This document shows positions 1-9,965 of a stretch of 64,000 bases of DNA, piece after piece. Below the pieces are notes generated by a model. That model made no database searches and had not been told where the DNA came from. It worked only from the letters and a program-made list of their open reading frames with translations. Numbering within the stretch: the stretch's first letter is position 1; each line of letters begins with the position of its first letter. The position numbers and the translations under genes are program-made. The DNA is from Telluria beijingensis (GTDB lineage: Bacteria > Pseudomonadota > Gammaproteobacteria > Burkholderiales > Burkholderiaceae_D): positions 2,164,714 through 2,228,713 of the forward strand of contig NZ_CP132480.1 of NCBI RefSeq assembly GCF_030770395.1, in the 5' to 3' direction.

Positions 1-120
1 CAGACCATCGTGCACCTGGGCGTGAACCTGGAAGACGTGATCACCAAGGCTACCCTGGCCGACGCCTTCCTGGTCGCGCTCGAGCGCACCGGCGCCGCGA
101 TCACCATCAAGAACGCCTGA
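1..120 (+). CDS. rsbR: RsbR-like stressosome scaffold, C-terminal end (partial)
   Basis: Only the last 39 codons are in the window; the frame is open from base 1 and stops at TGA 118-120. The residues (HLGVNLEDVITKATLADAF...) match the C-terminal helix of the STAS domain of RsbR-type proteins, where the conserved T-L-A-D-A region lies. RsbR and RsbS co-assemble the cytoplasmic stressosome and RsbR carries the sensory N-terminal half, which is off the window. The RsbR call rests mainly on the RsbS and RsbT genes that follow 10 bases later. It could be any RsbR paralogue; the sensor domain type cannot be told. Confidence 0.75.
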   Translation, partial: QTIVHLGVNLEDVITKATLADAFLVALERTGAAITIKNA

Positions 121-130
121 GGCCCGCCAC

Positions 131-487
131 ATGGAACGCATTCCGATCCTGCGCATGGGGGACCTGCTCCTGGTGACGATCCAGGTCGACATGCACGACC
201 GCCTCGCCATGCAGTTGCAGGACGACCTGACCGAGCGCATCGTCGCCGACGGCGCCAAGGGCGTCCTGATCGACATCTCGGCGCTGGACCTGGTCGACTC
301 CTTCATCGGCCGCATGATCAGCAATACCGCCGCCATGGCGCGCGTGCTCGACGCCCGCACCGTGGTGGTGGGCATGCAGCCGGCGGTGGCGATCACCCTG
401 GTCGAGCTGGGCCTGACCCTGCACGGCGTGAAGACCGCGCTGAACGTCGAGAAGGGCATGGCCCTGCTCGGAAAGAGCTATAAATAA
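131..487 (+). CDS. rsbS: RsbS, STAS-domain stressosome antagonist
   Basis: A 118-residue single STAS domain, the usual length for RsbS. In known stressosomes RsbS holds the kinase RsbT in the complex until phosphorylated. The phosphoacceptor segment is visible as DLVDSFIGR, with Ser57 at the position of the conserved RsbS serine. The gene starts 10 bases after the RsbR-like gene and its TAA stop overlaps the ATG of the RsbT gene by one base, so the three are probably translationally coupled. The start at ATG 131 gives the expected N-terminus (IPILRMGDLLLV). Identification is firm from motif and context. Confidence 0.92.
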   Translation: MERIPILRMGDLLLVTIQVDMHDRLAMQLQDDLTERIVADGAKGVLIDISALDLVDSFIGRMISNTAAMARVLDARTVVVGMQPAVAITLVELGLTLHGVKTALNVEKGMALLGKSYK

Positions 488-954
488 TGGTCGACGCGCA
501 TACCGATGCCGTCCTGTTCGAGACGCACCTGCTCGATCATCACCGGCAGCACCGCAGCGGGCGCACGACCCTGCCGCTGCGTTCGGACGAGGACGTGGTG
601 GGCCTGCGCAAGCAGGTGCGCGAGCGCGCGGTGGCGCTCGCGCTGTCGCTGGTCGACCAGACCAAGCTGGTGACCGCCGCCAGCGAGCTGGCGCGCAACA
701 CGATCAAGTACGGCGGCGGCGGCGAAGTGCATCTCGACGCCATGGATGACGGCCTGCGCAAGGGCATCGGCCTGCTGTTCGTCGACGGCGGCCAGGGCAT
801 CCCCGACATCGACAGCGCGCTGCGCGATGGTTTCACCACCGGCGGTGGCCTTGGGCTGGGCCTGGGCGGCTCCAAGCGCCTGGTCGACGAGTTCGACATC
901 GACAGCCGTCCGAAGGAGGGCACCGCGGTGCTGATCGTCAAATGGAAGCGCTGA
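487..954 (+). CDS. rsbT: RsbT, serine kinase of the stressosome
   Basis: 155 residues with a GHKL-type ATPase fold. The N-box is ASELARN (Asn71), the G1-type box is DGGQGI (Asp100), and the glycine-rich lid GGGLGLGLGG lies at 119-128. In the family RsbT phosphorylates RsbS and RsbR, leaves the stressosome and activates a downstream partner. The protein is about 20 residues longer at the N-terminus than typical RsbT; the one-base overlap TAATG with rsbS favours this start. Its 3' end overlaps the next gene by 13 bases. There is no sigma-B gene or RsbU gene nearby, so the partner is probably encoded in the following genes (inference). Confidence 0.9.
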   Translation: MVDAHTDAVLFETHLLDHHRQHRSGRTTLPLRSDEDVVGLRKQVRERAVALALSLVDQTKLVTAASELARNTIKYGGGGEVHLDAMDDGLRKGIGLLFVDGGQGIPDIDSALRDGFTTGGGLGLGLGGSKRLVDEFDIDSRPKEGTAVLIVKWKR

Positions 955-1970
955 TCAGTTCGCAATCCCCGCAGCAGGTGTTCGCCGTTTCCCACGCCAG
1001 CGACGTCGCCGCCGTGCGCCGCGCCGGCCAGAAGCTGGCCGAGTCGCTGGGCTTCAACGAGACCCGCGCCGGCCAGCTCGCCCTGATCATCACCGAGGCG
1101 GCCACCAATATCCTCAAGCACGCCGGCGAAGGCGAGATCCACGTCGGTCCGGCGCAGTCGCCGGCCGGGATCGGCATCGACGTGCTGGCGCTCGACCGCG
1201 GTCCGGGCATCGCCGACCTGGCCAGCAGCCTGATGGACGGGGTCTCGACCGCCGGCACCGCCGGCACCGGCCTGGGCGCGCTGCACCGCCTGTCGGACGA
1301 ATTCGACGTCTATTCGACCCAGGGCGACGGCGCCGCGTTCTTCATGCGCCTGTGGCGCGACGTGCCCAGCCCCGACCCGTGCGGGGTCGAGGTCGGCGCG
1401 TTGTGGAGCCCGATCAAGGGTGAAGAAGTATGCGGCGACGGCTGGGCGGTCGCTTGCGGGAACGGCGGCGCGACCCTGCTCGCGGCCGACGGCCTTGGCC
1501 ACGGCCCGGACGCTGCGCGCGCGGCCAACGCCGCGATCCGTGCGCTCGACCAGCGCGGCGCGATCGGGGCCGGAGAGCTGGTGCACGCGGCGCACGAAGC
1601 GCTGCGGCCGACGCGCGGCGCTGCGCTGGCCGCGGCGCGCATCGACTTCGCGGCCGACGAGATCCGCTTCGCCGGCGTGGGAAATATCGGCGCGGTCGCG
1701 TTCGACGATGCCCGCCGCGCGCTGGTGTCGCACAACGGCATCGTCGGCCACAATATGCGCAAGGTGCAGGAATTCACGGTGCCGTTCGGTCCGGGCGCAC
1801 TGTGCATCCTGCACTCGGACGGCATCGAGACCCGCTGGGACCTGGACAAGTATCCGGGCTTGCAGGGCCGCAGCCCGGCGCTGATTGCCGCCGTCCTGAT
1901 GCGCGACCATATCCGCGGGCGCGACGACGCGATGGTGCTGGTGGTGCGCCGCATGGCGGGCAGCCGATGA
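942..1970 (+). CDS. RsbT-like ATPase fused to SpoIIE/PP2C phosphatase (RsbX-like)
   Basis: 342 residues in two parts. Residues 10-138 are a GHKL ATPase of the RsbT/RsbW type with an intact N-box (TEAATN, Asn56), DRGPGI (85-90) and a Gly/Ala-rich lid. Residues 145-340 are a SpoIIE-like metal-dependent phosphatase with GDGW (Asp166), ADGLGHG (Asp183), SDGI and a late GRDDA motif. RsbX-type phosphatases dephosphorylate RsbR and RsbS to reset the stressosome; this protein could carry both kinase-like and phosphatase activities. It overlaps rsbT by 13 bases and the next gene by 4 (ATGA). Related fused proteins are known in proteobacterial Rsb modules; the exact substrate is inferred. Confidence 0.85.
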   Translation: MEALISSQSPQQVFAVSHASDVAAVRRAGQKLAESLGFNETRAGQLALIITEAATNILKHAGEGEIHVGPAQSPAGIGIDVLALDRGPGIADLASSLMDGVSTAGTAGTGLGALHRLSDEFDVYSTQGDGAAFFMRLWRDVPSPDPCGVEVGALWSPIKGEEVCGDGWAVACGNGGATLLAADGLGHGPDAARAANAAIRALDQRGAIGAGELVHAAHEALRPTRGAALAAARIDFAADEIRFAGVGNIGAVAFDDARRALVSHNGIVGHNMRKVQEFTVPFGPGALCILHSDGIETRWDLDKYPGLQGRSPALIAAVLMRDHIRGRDDAMVLVVRRMAGSR

Positions 1971-3340
1971 ATTCCCAGCGCATCCTCGGCGTCGCCCTGG
2001 ACAACGACCAGGATGTGGTGCTGGTGCGCCAGCGCGCGCGCCAGATCTCGGCGCTGCTGGGCTTTTCGCAGCAGGACCAGGTGCGCATCGGCACCGCGGT
2101 GTCGGAAGTCGCGCGCGGGGCCAGCCACCAGGGCGCGGGCGGCCGGGCGCTGTTCCAGCTGCGCGAGAACGAGGGCCGCCAGCACCTCGAGGTGCTGGTC
2201 AGCGCCGGCCGGCCGCGCGCGGCCACGGCCGGCGAACCCGAGACCGAATCGCTGCGCGAGCTGGCGATCATCACCGCGCACCGCCTGATGGACGCCTGCG
2301 AAGTCGATCCGGGCGAGGCCGGCGCGTCCACCGTCACTGTGCGCAAGGCGCTGCCGCGCCACGAGCACGTCACGCCGGCCCGGCTGGCCGAGATCGGCGC
2401 GCGCCTGGCCGACAGCCCGGTGTCGAACCCGGTGCACGAGCTGCAGCTGCAGAACCAGGAATTGCTGGCCACCCTGGCCGAGCTGCGCGAGCGCCAGGAC
2501 GACCTGCTGTCGCTCACCCGCGAGCTCGAGGACACCAACCGCGGCATCGTGGCGCTGTACGCCGAGATCGAGGACAAGGCCGAGCGCCTGCGCCGCGCCG
2601 ACGAGATGAAGTCGCGTTTCCTGTCGAATACCAGCCACGAGCTGCGCACGCCGCTGTCGTCGATCCGCGCGCTGGCCCAGCTGCTGCTGGATCGCATGGA
2701 TGGCGACCTGACCGACGAGCAGGAACGGCAGGTGAAATTCATTTCCACGGCGGCGGCGGACCTGTCGGAGCTGGTCAACGACCTGCTGGACCTGGCCAAG
2801 ATCGAAGCCGGGCGGGTCGAGACCCTGGTCGAGCCGGTGGTGGTCGAGAACCTGTTCCGCGCGCTCAAGGGCATGCTGCGTCCGCTGGTCGACGAGGCGC
2901 GGGTGGAGCTGATCTTCGAGCCGTCCGGCATCGAGGCACCGTTTTATTCGGACGAAGGCAAGATCTCGCAGATCCTGCGCAACTTCATCTCCAACGCATT
3001 GAAATTCACCGAGCAGGGCTCGGTGCTGGTGTTCGCCGCGCACGACCCGGAAGCCGACACCATCGCCTTCGCGGTGGCCGACACCGGCATCGGCATCAGT
3101 CCCGACAACCTGCAGCTGATCTTCGAGGAATTCAGCCAGATCGAGCATCCGCTGCAGCGCCGCAGCAAGGGCACGGGGCTCGGCCTGCCGCTGTGCCGCA
3201 AGCTGGCCGACCTGCTCGGCGGGCGGGTCGACGTATCGAGCACCCTGGGCGTCGGTTCGACGTTTACACTGACCCTGCCGCGCACCCTGCCCAACAGACC
3301 GCAGCAACCGACCATGGATCCTGATGGAACCGCATCATGA
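1967..3340 (+). CDS. Sensor histidine kinase with N-terminal RsbT-like domain
   Basis: 457 residues, soluble, no membrane segment. Residues 15-130 resemble an RsbT-type ATPase, but the N-box reads SEVARGA, so the metal-binding Asn is missing and the domain is probably non-catalytic. Residues 155-212 form a heptad-like coiled coil. HisKA follows with [13 protein letters not shown] (His224), then HATPase_c with NFISNALKF, ADTGIGIS and a GTGLGLPL lid. There is no receiver domain; the next gene, overlapping by 4 bases, supplies two. The ATG at 1967 overlaps the previous stop (ATGA), which decides the start against a longer open frame upstream. Inference: the degenerate domain docks to the stressosome and passes its state to the kinase. 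Confidence 0.88.
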   Translation: MNSQRILGVALDNDQDVVLVRQRARQISALLGFSQQDQVRIGTAVSEVARGASHQGAGGRALFQLRENEGRQHLEVLVSAGRPRAATAGEPETESLRELAIITAHRLMDACEVDPGEAGASTVTVRKALPRHEHVTPARLAEIGARLADSPVSNPVHELQLQNQELLATLAELRERQDDLLSLTRELEDTNRGIVALYAEIEDKAERLRRADEMKSRFLSNTSHELRTPLSSIRALAQLLLDRMDGDLTDEQERQVKFISTAAADLSELVNDLLDLAKIEAGRVETLVEPVVVENLFRALKGMLRPLVDEARVELIFEPSGIEAPFYSDEGKISQILRNFISNALKFTEQGSVLVFAAHDPEADTIAFAVADTGIGISPDNLQLIFEEFSQIEHPLQRRSKGTGLGLPLCRKLADLLGGRVDVSSTLGVGSTFTLTLPRTLPNRPQQPTMDPDGTAS

Positions 3341-5247
3341 ATAGTCATCCGACCCAGATTCTCAACGTCGACGACAACGACGGTGCCCGCTACGCCAAGA
3401 CCCGCATCCTGCAGAGCGCCGGTTTCGACGTCATCGAGGCTGCCAACGGCACCGATGCGCTGGAAATGGTCAGGCGCCACCTGCCGGCGCTGGTTCTGCT
3501 CGACGTCAAGCTCCCGGATATCAACGGCATCGAGGTGTGCCGCCGCATCAAGGCCGAATCGGACAGCAGCAGCGTGCTGGTGCTCCAGACCTCGGCCGCG
3601 CTGACCGGCCGCGCCGACAAGATCCGTGGCCTGGAGGGCGGCGCCGACAACTACCTGGCGGCGCCGATCGAGGCCGATGAGCTGATCGCCAACGTCAATG
3701 CGCTGCTGCGCATGCGCCGCATCCAGGTCGACCTGCGCGACAGCGAGGAGCGCTTTCGCCAGCTGACCGACAATATCGACGATGTGTTCTGGATGTTTTC
3801 GGTGCCCGGGCGCGAGCTGGTCTATGTCAGCCCGGCATATGCGACGGTGTGGGGCGGCAGCGCCGAAGCGCTGCGCCAGCATCCCGGCGCCTGGCTCGAC
3901 GCGGTGCACGCCGACGACCGCGCGCGCCTGCGCGCGCGCTGGGAAAACCTGGCGGACGAGCCGCACTACGATGAAGAATTCCGCCTCCATGGCGCCGATG
4001 GCCAGGTGCGCTGGGTGCGCGACCGCCTGTTCCCGGTGCGTAATGCGCGCGGCGACGTCTACCGGGTGGCGCGCATGAGCAGCGACATCACGGCGCGCAA
4101 GGAGATGGAAGCGCTGCTGCGCACCGCCGACAGCAACAAGAACCAGTTCCTGGCGACGCTGGCGCACGAGTTGCGCAATCCCCTGAGCCCGATCCGCAAC
4201 GCGGCGGCCCTGCTGGGCGCCAGCGGAGAAGGCGCAGCCGAGCGCCAGGCGCGCGCGCGCGACGTCATCACGCGCCAGGTCGACCACCTGGCGCACCTGG
4301 TGGACGACCTGCTGGACGTGGCTCGCATCTCCGAGGGCAAGATCGTGCTGCGCAACGAGGAAGTCGACCTGAAGGGCGTGATCGCGCAGGCGATCGAGAC
4401 CGCCGGGCCCTTGATCGGCACGCGCGAGCACAGCCTGGAAGTGCAACAGCCGAACGACGACATCTGGGTGATGGGCGACCCGGTGCGCCTGGCCCAGTCG
4501 GTCGGCAACCTGCTGCACAATGCGGCCAAGTTCACGCCGGCCGGCGGCGCGATCGTGCTGGGCGTGGAGGTCGCCGGCGAGGGCGAAGGCGGGCAGCAAC
4601 GCGTGCGCATCTCGGTGCGCGACAACGGGATCGGCATCGACGAGGACAACCTGCCGCGCATCTTCGGCATGTTCGCCCAGGCCGCTGTGCCGCCGGACCG
4701 CGCGCCGGAAGGGCTGGGCATCGGCCTGTCGCTGGTGTCGCACCTGGCCGAACTGCATGGCGGCCGGCTGGAGGCGGCCAGCCCGGGCATCGGCCAGGGC
4801 AGCACCTTCACCATCGAACTGCCGCTGCTGCGCATCGCGACCGGCGTGCATGAAGCGGCGCCACAGGAACCCGAAACCGGCGCGGAGTCGGGCGGCATGC
4901 GCGTGCTGCTGGTGGACGACAATATCGACGCCATGGAAATGATGGGCTTCCTGCTGGCCGAGATGGGTTACCAGCCGCTGACCACGGCCGACGCCGGCGA
5001 AATCGAGGTGCTGGCGCTGCGCCACAAGCCGCAGGTGATCGTGCTCGACATCGGCCTGCCGGGCGTGGACGGCTACCAGGTGGCGCGCCGCCTCAAGGCC
5101 AACGCGGAACTGGCGCATATCCGGCTGGTGGCGCACACCGGCTACGGCTCGCCCGAAGACCGCCGGCGCGCGCAGGAGGCGGGGTTCGATGCGCACCTGG
5201 TCAAGCCGGCGGAGTTGTCGGACCTGGAAGCGGCGCTGCGCGGTTGA
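3337..5247 (+). CDS. Hybrid kinase: REC-PAS-HisKA-HATPase-REC
   Basis: 636 residues. An N-terminal receiver (about 8-122) has phosphoacceptor Asp56; its usual Lys-Pro is replaced by Ala-Pro (LAAPIE). A PAS domain spans about 138-256, HisKA has FLATLAHELRNPL (His277), HATPase_c runs about 378-488, and a second receiver (518-634) has Asp571 and an intact VKP. It overlaps the preceding kinase gene by 4 bases, so the kinase at 1967-3340 is the obvious phosphodonor for the first receiver. No DNA-binding output domain is present. It ends the stressosome-linked run; a REP-type repeat follows. Domain calls are confident, the signal path is inferred. Confidence 0.9.
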   Translation: MNSHPTQILNVDDNDGARYAKTRILQSAGFDVIEAANGTDALEMVRRHLPALVLLDVKLPDINGIEVCRRIKAESDSSSVLVLQTSAALTGRADKIRGLEGGADNYLAAPIEADELIANVNALLRMRRIQVDLRDSEERFRQLTDNIDDVFWMFSVPGRELVYVSPAYATVWGGSAEALRQHPGAWLDAVHADDRARLRARWENLADEPHYDEEFRLHGADGQVRWVRDRLFPVRNARGDVYRVARMSSDITARKEMEALLRTADSNKNQFLATLAHELRNPLSPIRNAAALLGASGEGAAERQARARDVITRQVDHLAHLVDDLLDVARISEGKIVLRNEEVDLKGVIAQAIETAGPLIGTREHSLEVQQPNDDIWVMGDPVRLAQSVGNLLHNAAKFTPAGGAIVLGVEVAGEGEGGQQRVRISVRDNGIGIDEDNLPRIFGMFAQAAVPPDRAPEGLGIGLSLVSHLAELHGGRLEAASPGIGQGSTFTIELPLLRIATGVHEAAPQEPETGAESGGMRVLLVDDNIDAMEMMGFLLAEMGYQPLTTADAGEIEVLALRHKPQVIVLDIGLPGVDGYQVARRLKANAELAHIRLVAHTGYGSPEDRRRAQEAGFDAHLVKPAELSDLEAALRG

Positions 5248-5282
5248 GTCACCCGTCACGCGCGCCTTCGCCTCACCGCTCG

Positions 5283-5414
5283 CACGTCGTTACCTCCACT
5301 GGAGGTAACGACTACCCGCGTAGGCGGGTACCCAAGGCATTCGCACAGCCGCAAACAGTGAACGCTGCCGTGCTGCGGGCGCACTTGGGTTCCCGCCTTC
5401 GCGGGAACGACGTG
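5283..5414. repeat. REP-type doublet, copy 1
   Basis: The element lies between convergent genes. Its ends are inverted: CACGTCGTT at 5283-5291 and AACGACGTG at 5406-5414. Inside are three perfect hairpins: 5289-5309 (9-bp stem, GTTACCTCC), 5313-5330 (TACCCGC/GCGGGTA) and 5389-5408 (GTTCCCGC/GCGGGAAC). A related element with the same outer ends and GTTCCCGC hairpins occurs at 35057-35145. The form fits REPIN-like elements; it may also stop transcription of modC and of the hybrid kinase. Confidence 0.75.
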
Positions 5415-5426
5415 GTGGCGACTCGA

Positions 5427-6512
5427 TTACGCCAGTAGCGCCACCGCTTTCACCTGCGCCCACAACGCACACCCTGGCGCGATCGCCAGTTCGCGCCGCG
5501 AGCGTTCGGTGATGCGCGCCAGCAGCAGGGTCTCGCCCACCTTCAAGCGTACCAGCACCTGGCCCGCCGCCGGCGGCCCCACCGCATCGACCACGGCCGG
5601 CAGGATATTGGTAATGCTGCTGCCGCGCGGCCGCTCGAGCGCCAGGCTGACGTCGCGCGCATGGATGCGGCAGCGCATCCGGCTGCCGATGGCGGCGTCG
5701 CGCCGGCCCACCAGCAGCACGCCGCCCGGGAATGCCAGGTGCGACAGGCCGTCGGCATCGTGTTCGGCGAGCACGGCCTCGATCATTACGCCGGCGTCGT
5801 CCTTGAAACCGGCCGCCAGGTCGAGCCGCGCCAGGGTGGAGGCGAGCGGGCCACTGGCCAGTACGCGTCCCTGCTCCAGCACCACCAGGTAATCGGCCAG
5901 GCGCGCCACCTCGTCGGCGGAGTGGCTGACGTAGACCACCGGCAGCGCCAGTTCGTCGTGCAGTCGCTCCAGGTAGGGCAGGATTTCCTGCTTGCGCTTC
6001 ATGTCGAGCGCCGCCAGCGGTTCGTCCATCAACAGCAGGCGCGGCGAGGCGAGCAGGGTGCGCGCGATCGCGGCGCGCTGGCGTTCGCCGCCCGATAGCG
6101 TCGCCGGTCGCTGCTTTAGCAGGTGGCCGATGCCGAGCAGCTCGGTCACGGGCCCGACCTCGAAGCGGCGCGCATCGCGTGGCAGGCGCTTGAGGCCGAA
6201 CTCCAGGTTGGCGCGCACATCGAGGTGCTCGAACAGGCTCGCTTCCTGGAACACGTAGCCGATGCCGCGCCGGTGGGTCGGCACGAACAGGCCACGAGCA
6301 TCGTCTTGCCAGATGTCGTCGCCTACCGCGATGAAGGCGCCAGGCGTGCGTTCCAGACCGGCCAGGATGCGCAGCACCGTGGTCTTGCCGGAGCCGGAAT
6401 GGCCGAACAGGGCGCTCACGCCGTGGTCGGGCAGGTCGAGGTCGACGTCCAGCAGGAATTCCCCGCCGTCGCCGCTGCGGTCCAGTCTTACCTTGATACG
6501 AATGCCGCTCAT
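5427..6512 (-). CDS. modC: Molybdate ABC transporter ATP-binding protein ModC
   Basis: 361 residues. Walker A is GHSGSGKTT (37-45), the Q-loop Gln is in YVFQEAS (Gln89), the signature is LSGGERQ (139-145), and Walker B is LLLMDE (159-164). The C-terminal ~70 residues form a TOBE/Mop-type molybdate-binding domain ([11 protein letters not shown]...), which separates ModC from other ABC ATPases. It powers molybdate import through ModB. The start at 6512 overlaps the modB stop by 4 bases (ATGA on the coding strand); the frame stays open further upstream, but that part lies inside modB. Last gene of modABC. Confidence 0.95.
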   Translation of the reverse strand: MSGIRIKVRLDRSGDGGEFLLDVDLDLPDHGVSALFGHSGSGKTTVLRILAGLERTPGAFIAVGDDIWQDDARGLFVPTHRRGIGYVFQEASLFEHLDVRANLEFGLKRLPRDARRFEVGPVTELLGIGHLLKQRPATLSGGERQRAAIARTLLASPRLLLMDEPLAALDMKRKQEILPYLERLHDELALPVVYVSHSADEVARLADYLVVLEQGRVLASGPLASTLARLDLAAGFKDDAGVMIEAVLAEHDADGLSHLAFPGGVLLVGRRDAAIGSRMRCRIHARDVSLALERPRGSSITNILPAVVDAVGPPAAGQVLVRLKVGETLLLARITERSRRELAIAPGCALWAQVKAVALLA

Positions 6513-7192
6513 CGGCGCGTCCCCCTGACCGACTGCGGATACAGCGTGTAGAGCACCAGCAGCACCACGAAGGAGAACACCAGCATGCCACCGGCCAGCC
6601 AGTGTGCCTGCGCGTATTCCATCGCTTCCACGTGGTCGTAGATCTGGGTCGAGACCACCCGCGTCTTGTCCGGTATGTTCCCGCCAATCATGAGCACGAC
6701 GCCGAACTCGCCGATGGTGTGGGCGAAGCCGAGGATGGCGCCCGTGACGAAGCCGGGACGCGCCAGCGGCACCACGACCGACCAGAAAGTGTCCCAGGGC
6801 GTGGCGCCCAGGGTTGCCGCCACTTCCAGCGGGCGCGTGCCGACCGCCTCGAAGGCATTGGTCAGCGGTTGCACCACAAAGGGCAGCGAATAGAACACCG
6901 AGGCGATCACGAGGCCGGTGAAGGTGAACGACAGCGTGCCCAGGCCGAGGGCCTGGGTGGCCTGGCCGAGCGGGCCGTTGGGGCCCATCGCCAGCAGCAT
7001 GTAGAAGCCGATCACGGTCGGCGGCAGCACCAGCGGCAGCGCCACCACGGCGCCGACCGCATGCCGCAGCCTGGAGTGCGTGCGCGCCAGCCACCAGGCC
7101 AGCGGCGTGCCGAATACCAGCAGGAGCAGGGTGACGACCGCGGCCAGCTTGAGGGTCAGCCAGATCGCGGCAAAATCCGAACCATCCAGCAT
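6509..7192 (-). CDS. modB: Molybdate ABC transporter permease ModB
   Basis: 227 residues, strongly hydrophobic, with about five membrane segments, starting [15 protein letters not shown] and ending [12 protein letters not shown]. The EAA-type loop that contacts the ATPase is seen as [17 protein letters not shown]. It forms the membrane channel of the molybdate importer. It starts 4 bases after the modA stop and overlaps modC by 4 bases, so modABC is one tightly coupled operon read on the minus strand. Length and sequence are typical of ModB. Confidence 0.95.
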   Translation of the reverse strand: MLDGSDFAAIWLTLKLAAVVTLLLLVFGTPLAWWLARTHSRLRHAVGAVVALPLVLPPTVIGFYMLLAMGPNGPLGQATQALGLGTLSFTFTGLVIASVFYSLPFVVQPLTNAFEAVGTRPLEVAATLGATPWDTFWSVVVPLARPGFVTGAILGFAHTIGEFGVVLMIGGNIPDKTRVVSTQIYDHVEAMEYAQAHWLAGGMLVFSFVVLLVLYTLYPQSVRGTRR

Positions 7193-7196
7193 CCGC

Positions 7197-8850
<1,654 letters not shown>

Positions 8851-8920
8851 CGGCGCGTGACAAAATCTGTTGCTTGCCTGTGTGCCGACAAGATCGAAAA
8901 CTCAACCATGCAGATGGCCT

Positions 8921-8936
8921 GCTTTCGGCCAAAAGC
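8921..8936. repeat. Short hairpin, GCTTT-GGCC family
   Basis: GCTTT at 8921-8925 pairs with AAAGC at 8932-8936 around CGGCCA. The sequence GCTTTCGGCCAAAAGCGGA resembles the longer hairpin at 9866-9923. It marks the left edge of the AT-richer patch that starts after modE. Confidence 0.5.
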
Positions 8937-8977
8937 GGAACTTCGCTCAACAGAACGTCTATTTGGAGGATGCCTAC

Positions 8978-9217
8978 TTGGATTTGCTAAGAATTCTTGC
9001 TCTTGTTTTTGTCGTCTTCATTGGCATTCCGAACCAGATCATCGATTACAAGCATCGTAAGCGAAAGTTATATGAGCACGGGAATGCTTGGGCCTACTAC
9101 ACGAAGCTGAGCAAGGAAGGTAACTGGGAAGGCCGCTTCATGATGTGGTCGGGATATTTAGGTATCTATTTTATTTTTGGAGCAATCGGCTACACGTTCT
9201 ACCTGCTAGTGCGGTAG
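8978..9217 (+). CDS. Small membrane protein, unknown
   Basis: 79 residues from a TTG start at 8978, chosen because GGAGGA lies at 8965-8970 and the protein then opens directly with a hydrophobic segment (LLRILALVFVVFIG). A second membrane segment lies near the C-terminus (YLGIYFIFGAIGYTFYLLV). Between them is a basic, aromatic loop (DYKHRKRKLYEHGNAW). The upstream in-frame codons read through a hairpin repeat and look non-coding. Codon use is AT-richer than that of the mod genes, which suggests transfer. I do not recognise a family. A longer form starting near 8870 is possible but unlikely. Confidence 0.6.
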   Translation: MDLLRILALVFVVFIGIPNQIIDYKHRKRKLYEHGNAWAYYTKLSKEGNWEGRFMMWSGYLGIYFIFGAIGYTFYLLVR

Positions 9218-9240
9218 AAAACTCCGAAAAAACGTCTGCT

Positions 9241-9258
9241 AGGGTTGGATCCGACCCT
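9241..9258. repeat. 18-bp near-palindrome
   Basis: AGGGTTGGATCCGACCCT has one mismatched pair about its centre. It lies between the small membrane protein gene and the next small gene. It is not followed by a T tract, so a terminator is not supported; function unknown. Confidence 0.4.
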
Positions 9259-9348
9259 TCGTAACAGTCGGCGATTTTTTCGGCCCTGACGACCTGCTAT
9301 GCTTGAGCTAGAGGGCCGCCTTCGGCCATGACCGAATATACCTGAGAC

Positions 9349-9828
9349 ATGAGACTTGAGCTGATCACTCCTTTTGATGCTTGCATATTCGAACGAGTCT
9401 TGCCGTTGACTGAAGCTGTGTATGGCTTGCACGAGGCGGGACAGGACTATGCAGAGACGCTTAAACAGCTGTCACTTTTAACCGGCCGTGTAGTCGGAAA
9501 AAACGATGTCCTTGGCGCGTTTGGCTCGATCGGGGCTGACGAGTTTGCAAAGCGTTTGACGATGGACTGGAACGCGATACCAACGAACCTTTCAGACTTG
9601 GAGCTACTGGAGTTAATCAATGCGATCTGCGAGGGACAGGGCAAAGCCATGACCCTCGAATACTGGATCGAGACCCTCGCGCTGAATACTGGCGATGACA
9701 AGGTTTCTGACCTCATTTATTGGCCAGAACAATACCTTGGCGGCGGCTACGATGGACACGAGCTGACGCCAGCTGAGATATTGGACATCGCCCTTACTAA
9801 GCGGCGTTCAGCAGAAAATCAGTCCTAG
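9349..9828 (+). CDS. Hypothetical acidic protein in accessory patch
   Basis: 159 residues, acidic, mostly helical by composition, no signal peptide or membrane segment. Parts that stand out are FERVLPLTEAVYGLHE, DLELLELINAICEGQG and an ending GYDGHELTPAEILDIAL. Base composition is lower in GC than the flanking mod and M16 genes, with TTG, AAA and AAT codons that the host genes use rarely. Start ATG 9349 comes after a weak purine stretch; the shadow upstream has no better site. I do not recognise a family. Small acidic proteins near PAAR genes can be immunity proteins, but nothing here shows that. Confidence 0.65.
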   Translation: MRLELITPFDACIFERVLPLTEAVYGLHEAGQDYAETLKQLSLLTGRVVGKNDVLGAFGSIGADEFAKRLTMDWNAIPTNLSDLELLELINAICEGQGKAMTLEYWIETLALNTGDDKVSDLIYWPEQYLGGGYDGHELTPAEILDIALTKRRSAENQS

Positions 9829-9865
9829 CCCACACCGAGGCCGCGTTACGGTTCGAACTGGGCTG

Positions 9866-9923
9866 CGTCCGCTTTGGGCCGGTTGCAGTCCTCTCCTTGA
9901 ACTGCTCCGGCCAGAAACGGACG
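9866..9923. repeat. Imperfect inverted repeat, GTCCGCTTT type
   Basis: Left arm 9866-9882 (CGTCCGCTTTGGGCCGG) pairs with right arm 9907-9923 (CCGGCCAGAAACGGACG) with three mismatches; inner GCAGT (9885-9889) pairs with ACTGC (9901-9905). The structure spans the whole gap between two small genes. A shorter relative is at 8921-8936 and a half copy (GGTCCACTCCGGGGC... GGTTGCAGT) lies near 10300-10328. Confidence 0.6.
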
Positions 9924-9965
9924 TCGAAAAAATCGAATCAACACGACCGATCGATCGGAAGAGCT

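Noticed and set aside
2944-5259. A long open frame on the minus strand opposite the two kinases
   Set aside because: It mirrors the high-GC codon pattern of the kinase genes on the plus strand. Its protein is Arg/His/Gln-rich without any recognisable domain, while the plus frames show full kinase motifs. The same holds for long minus-strand frames opposite nuoG (24584-26938), nuoL (29577-31592) and nuoM (31693-33183).
5427-7094. A ModB-ModC fusion reading through 555 codons
   Set aside because: The frame of modC is open into modB, but the modB gene occupies that DNA in another frame, and the ATGA overlap at 6509-6512 gives a normal ModC start.
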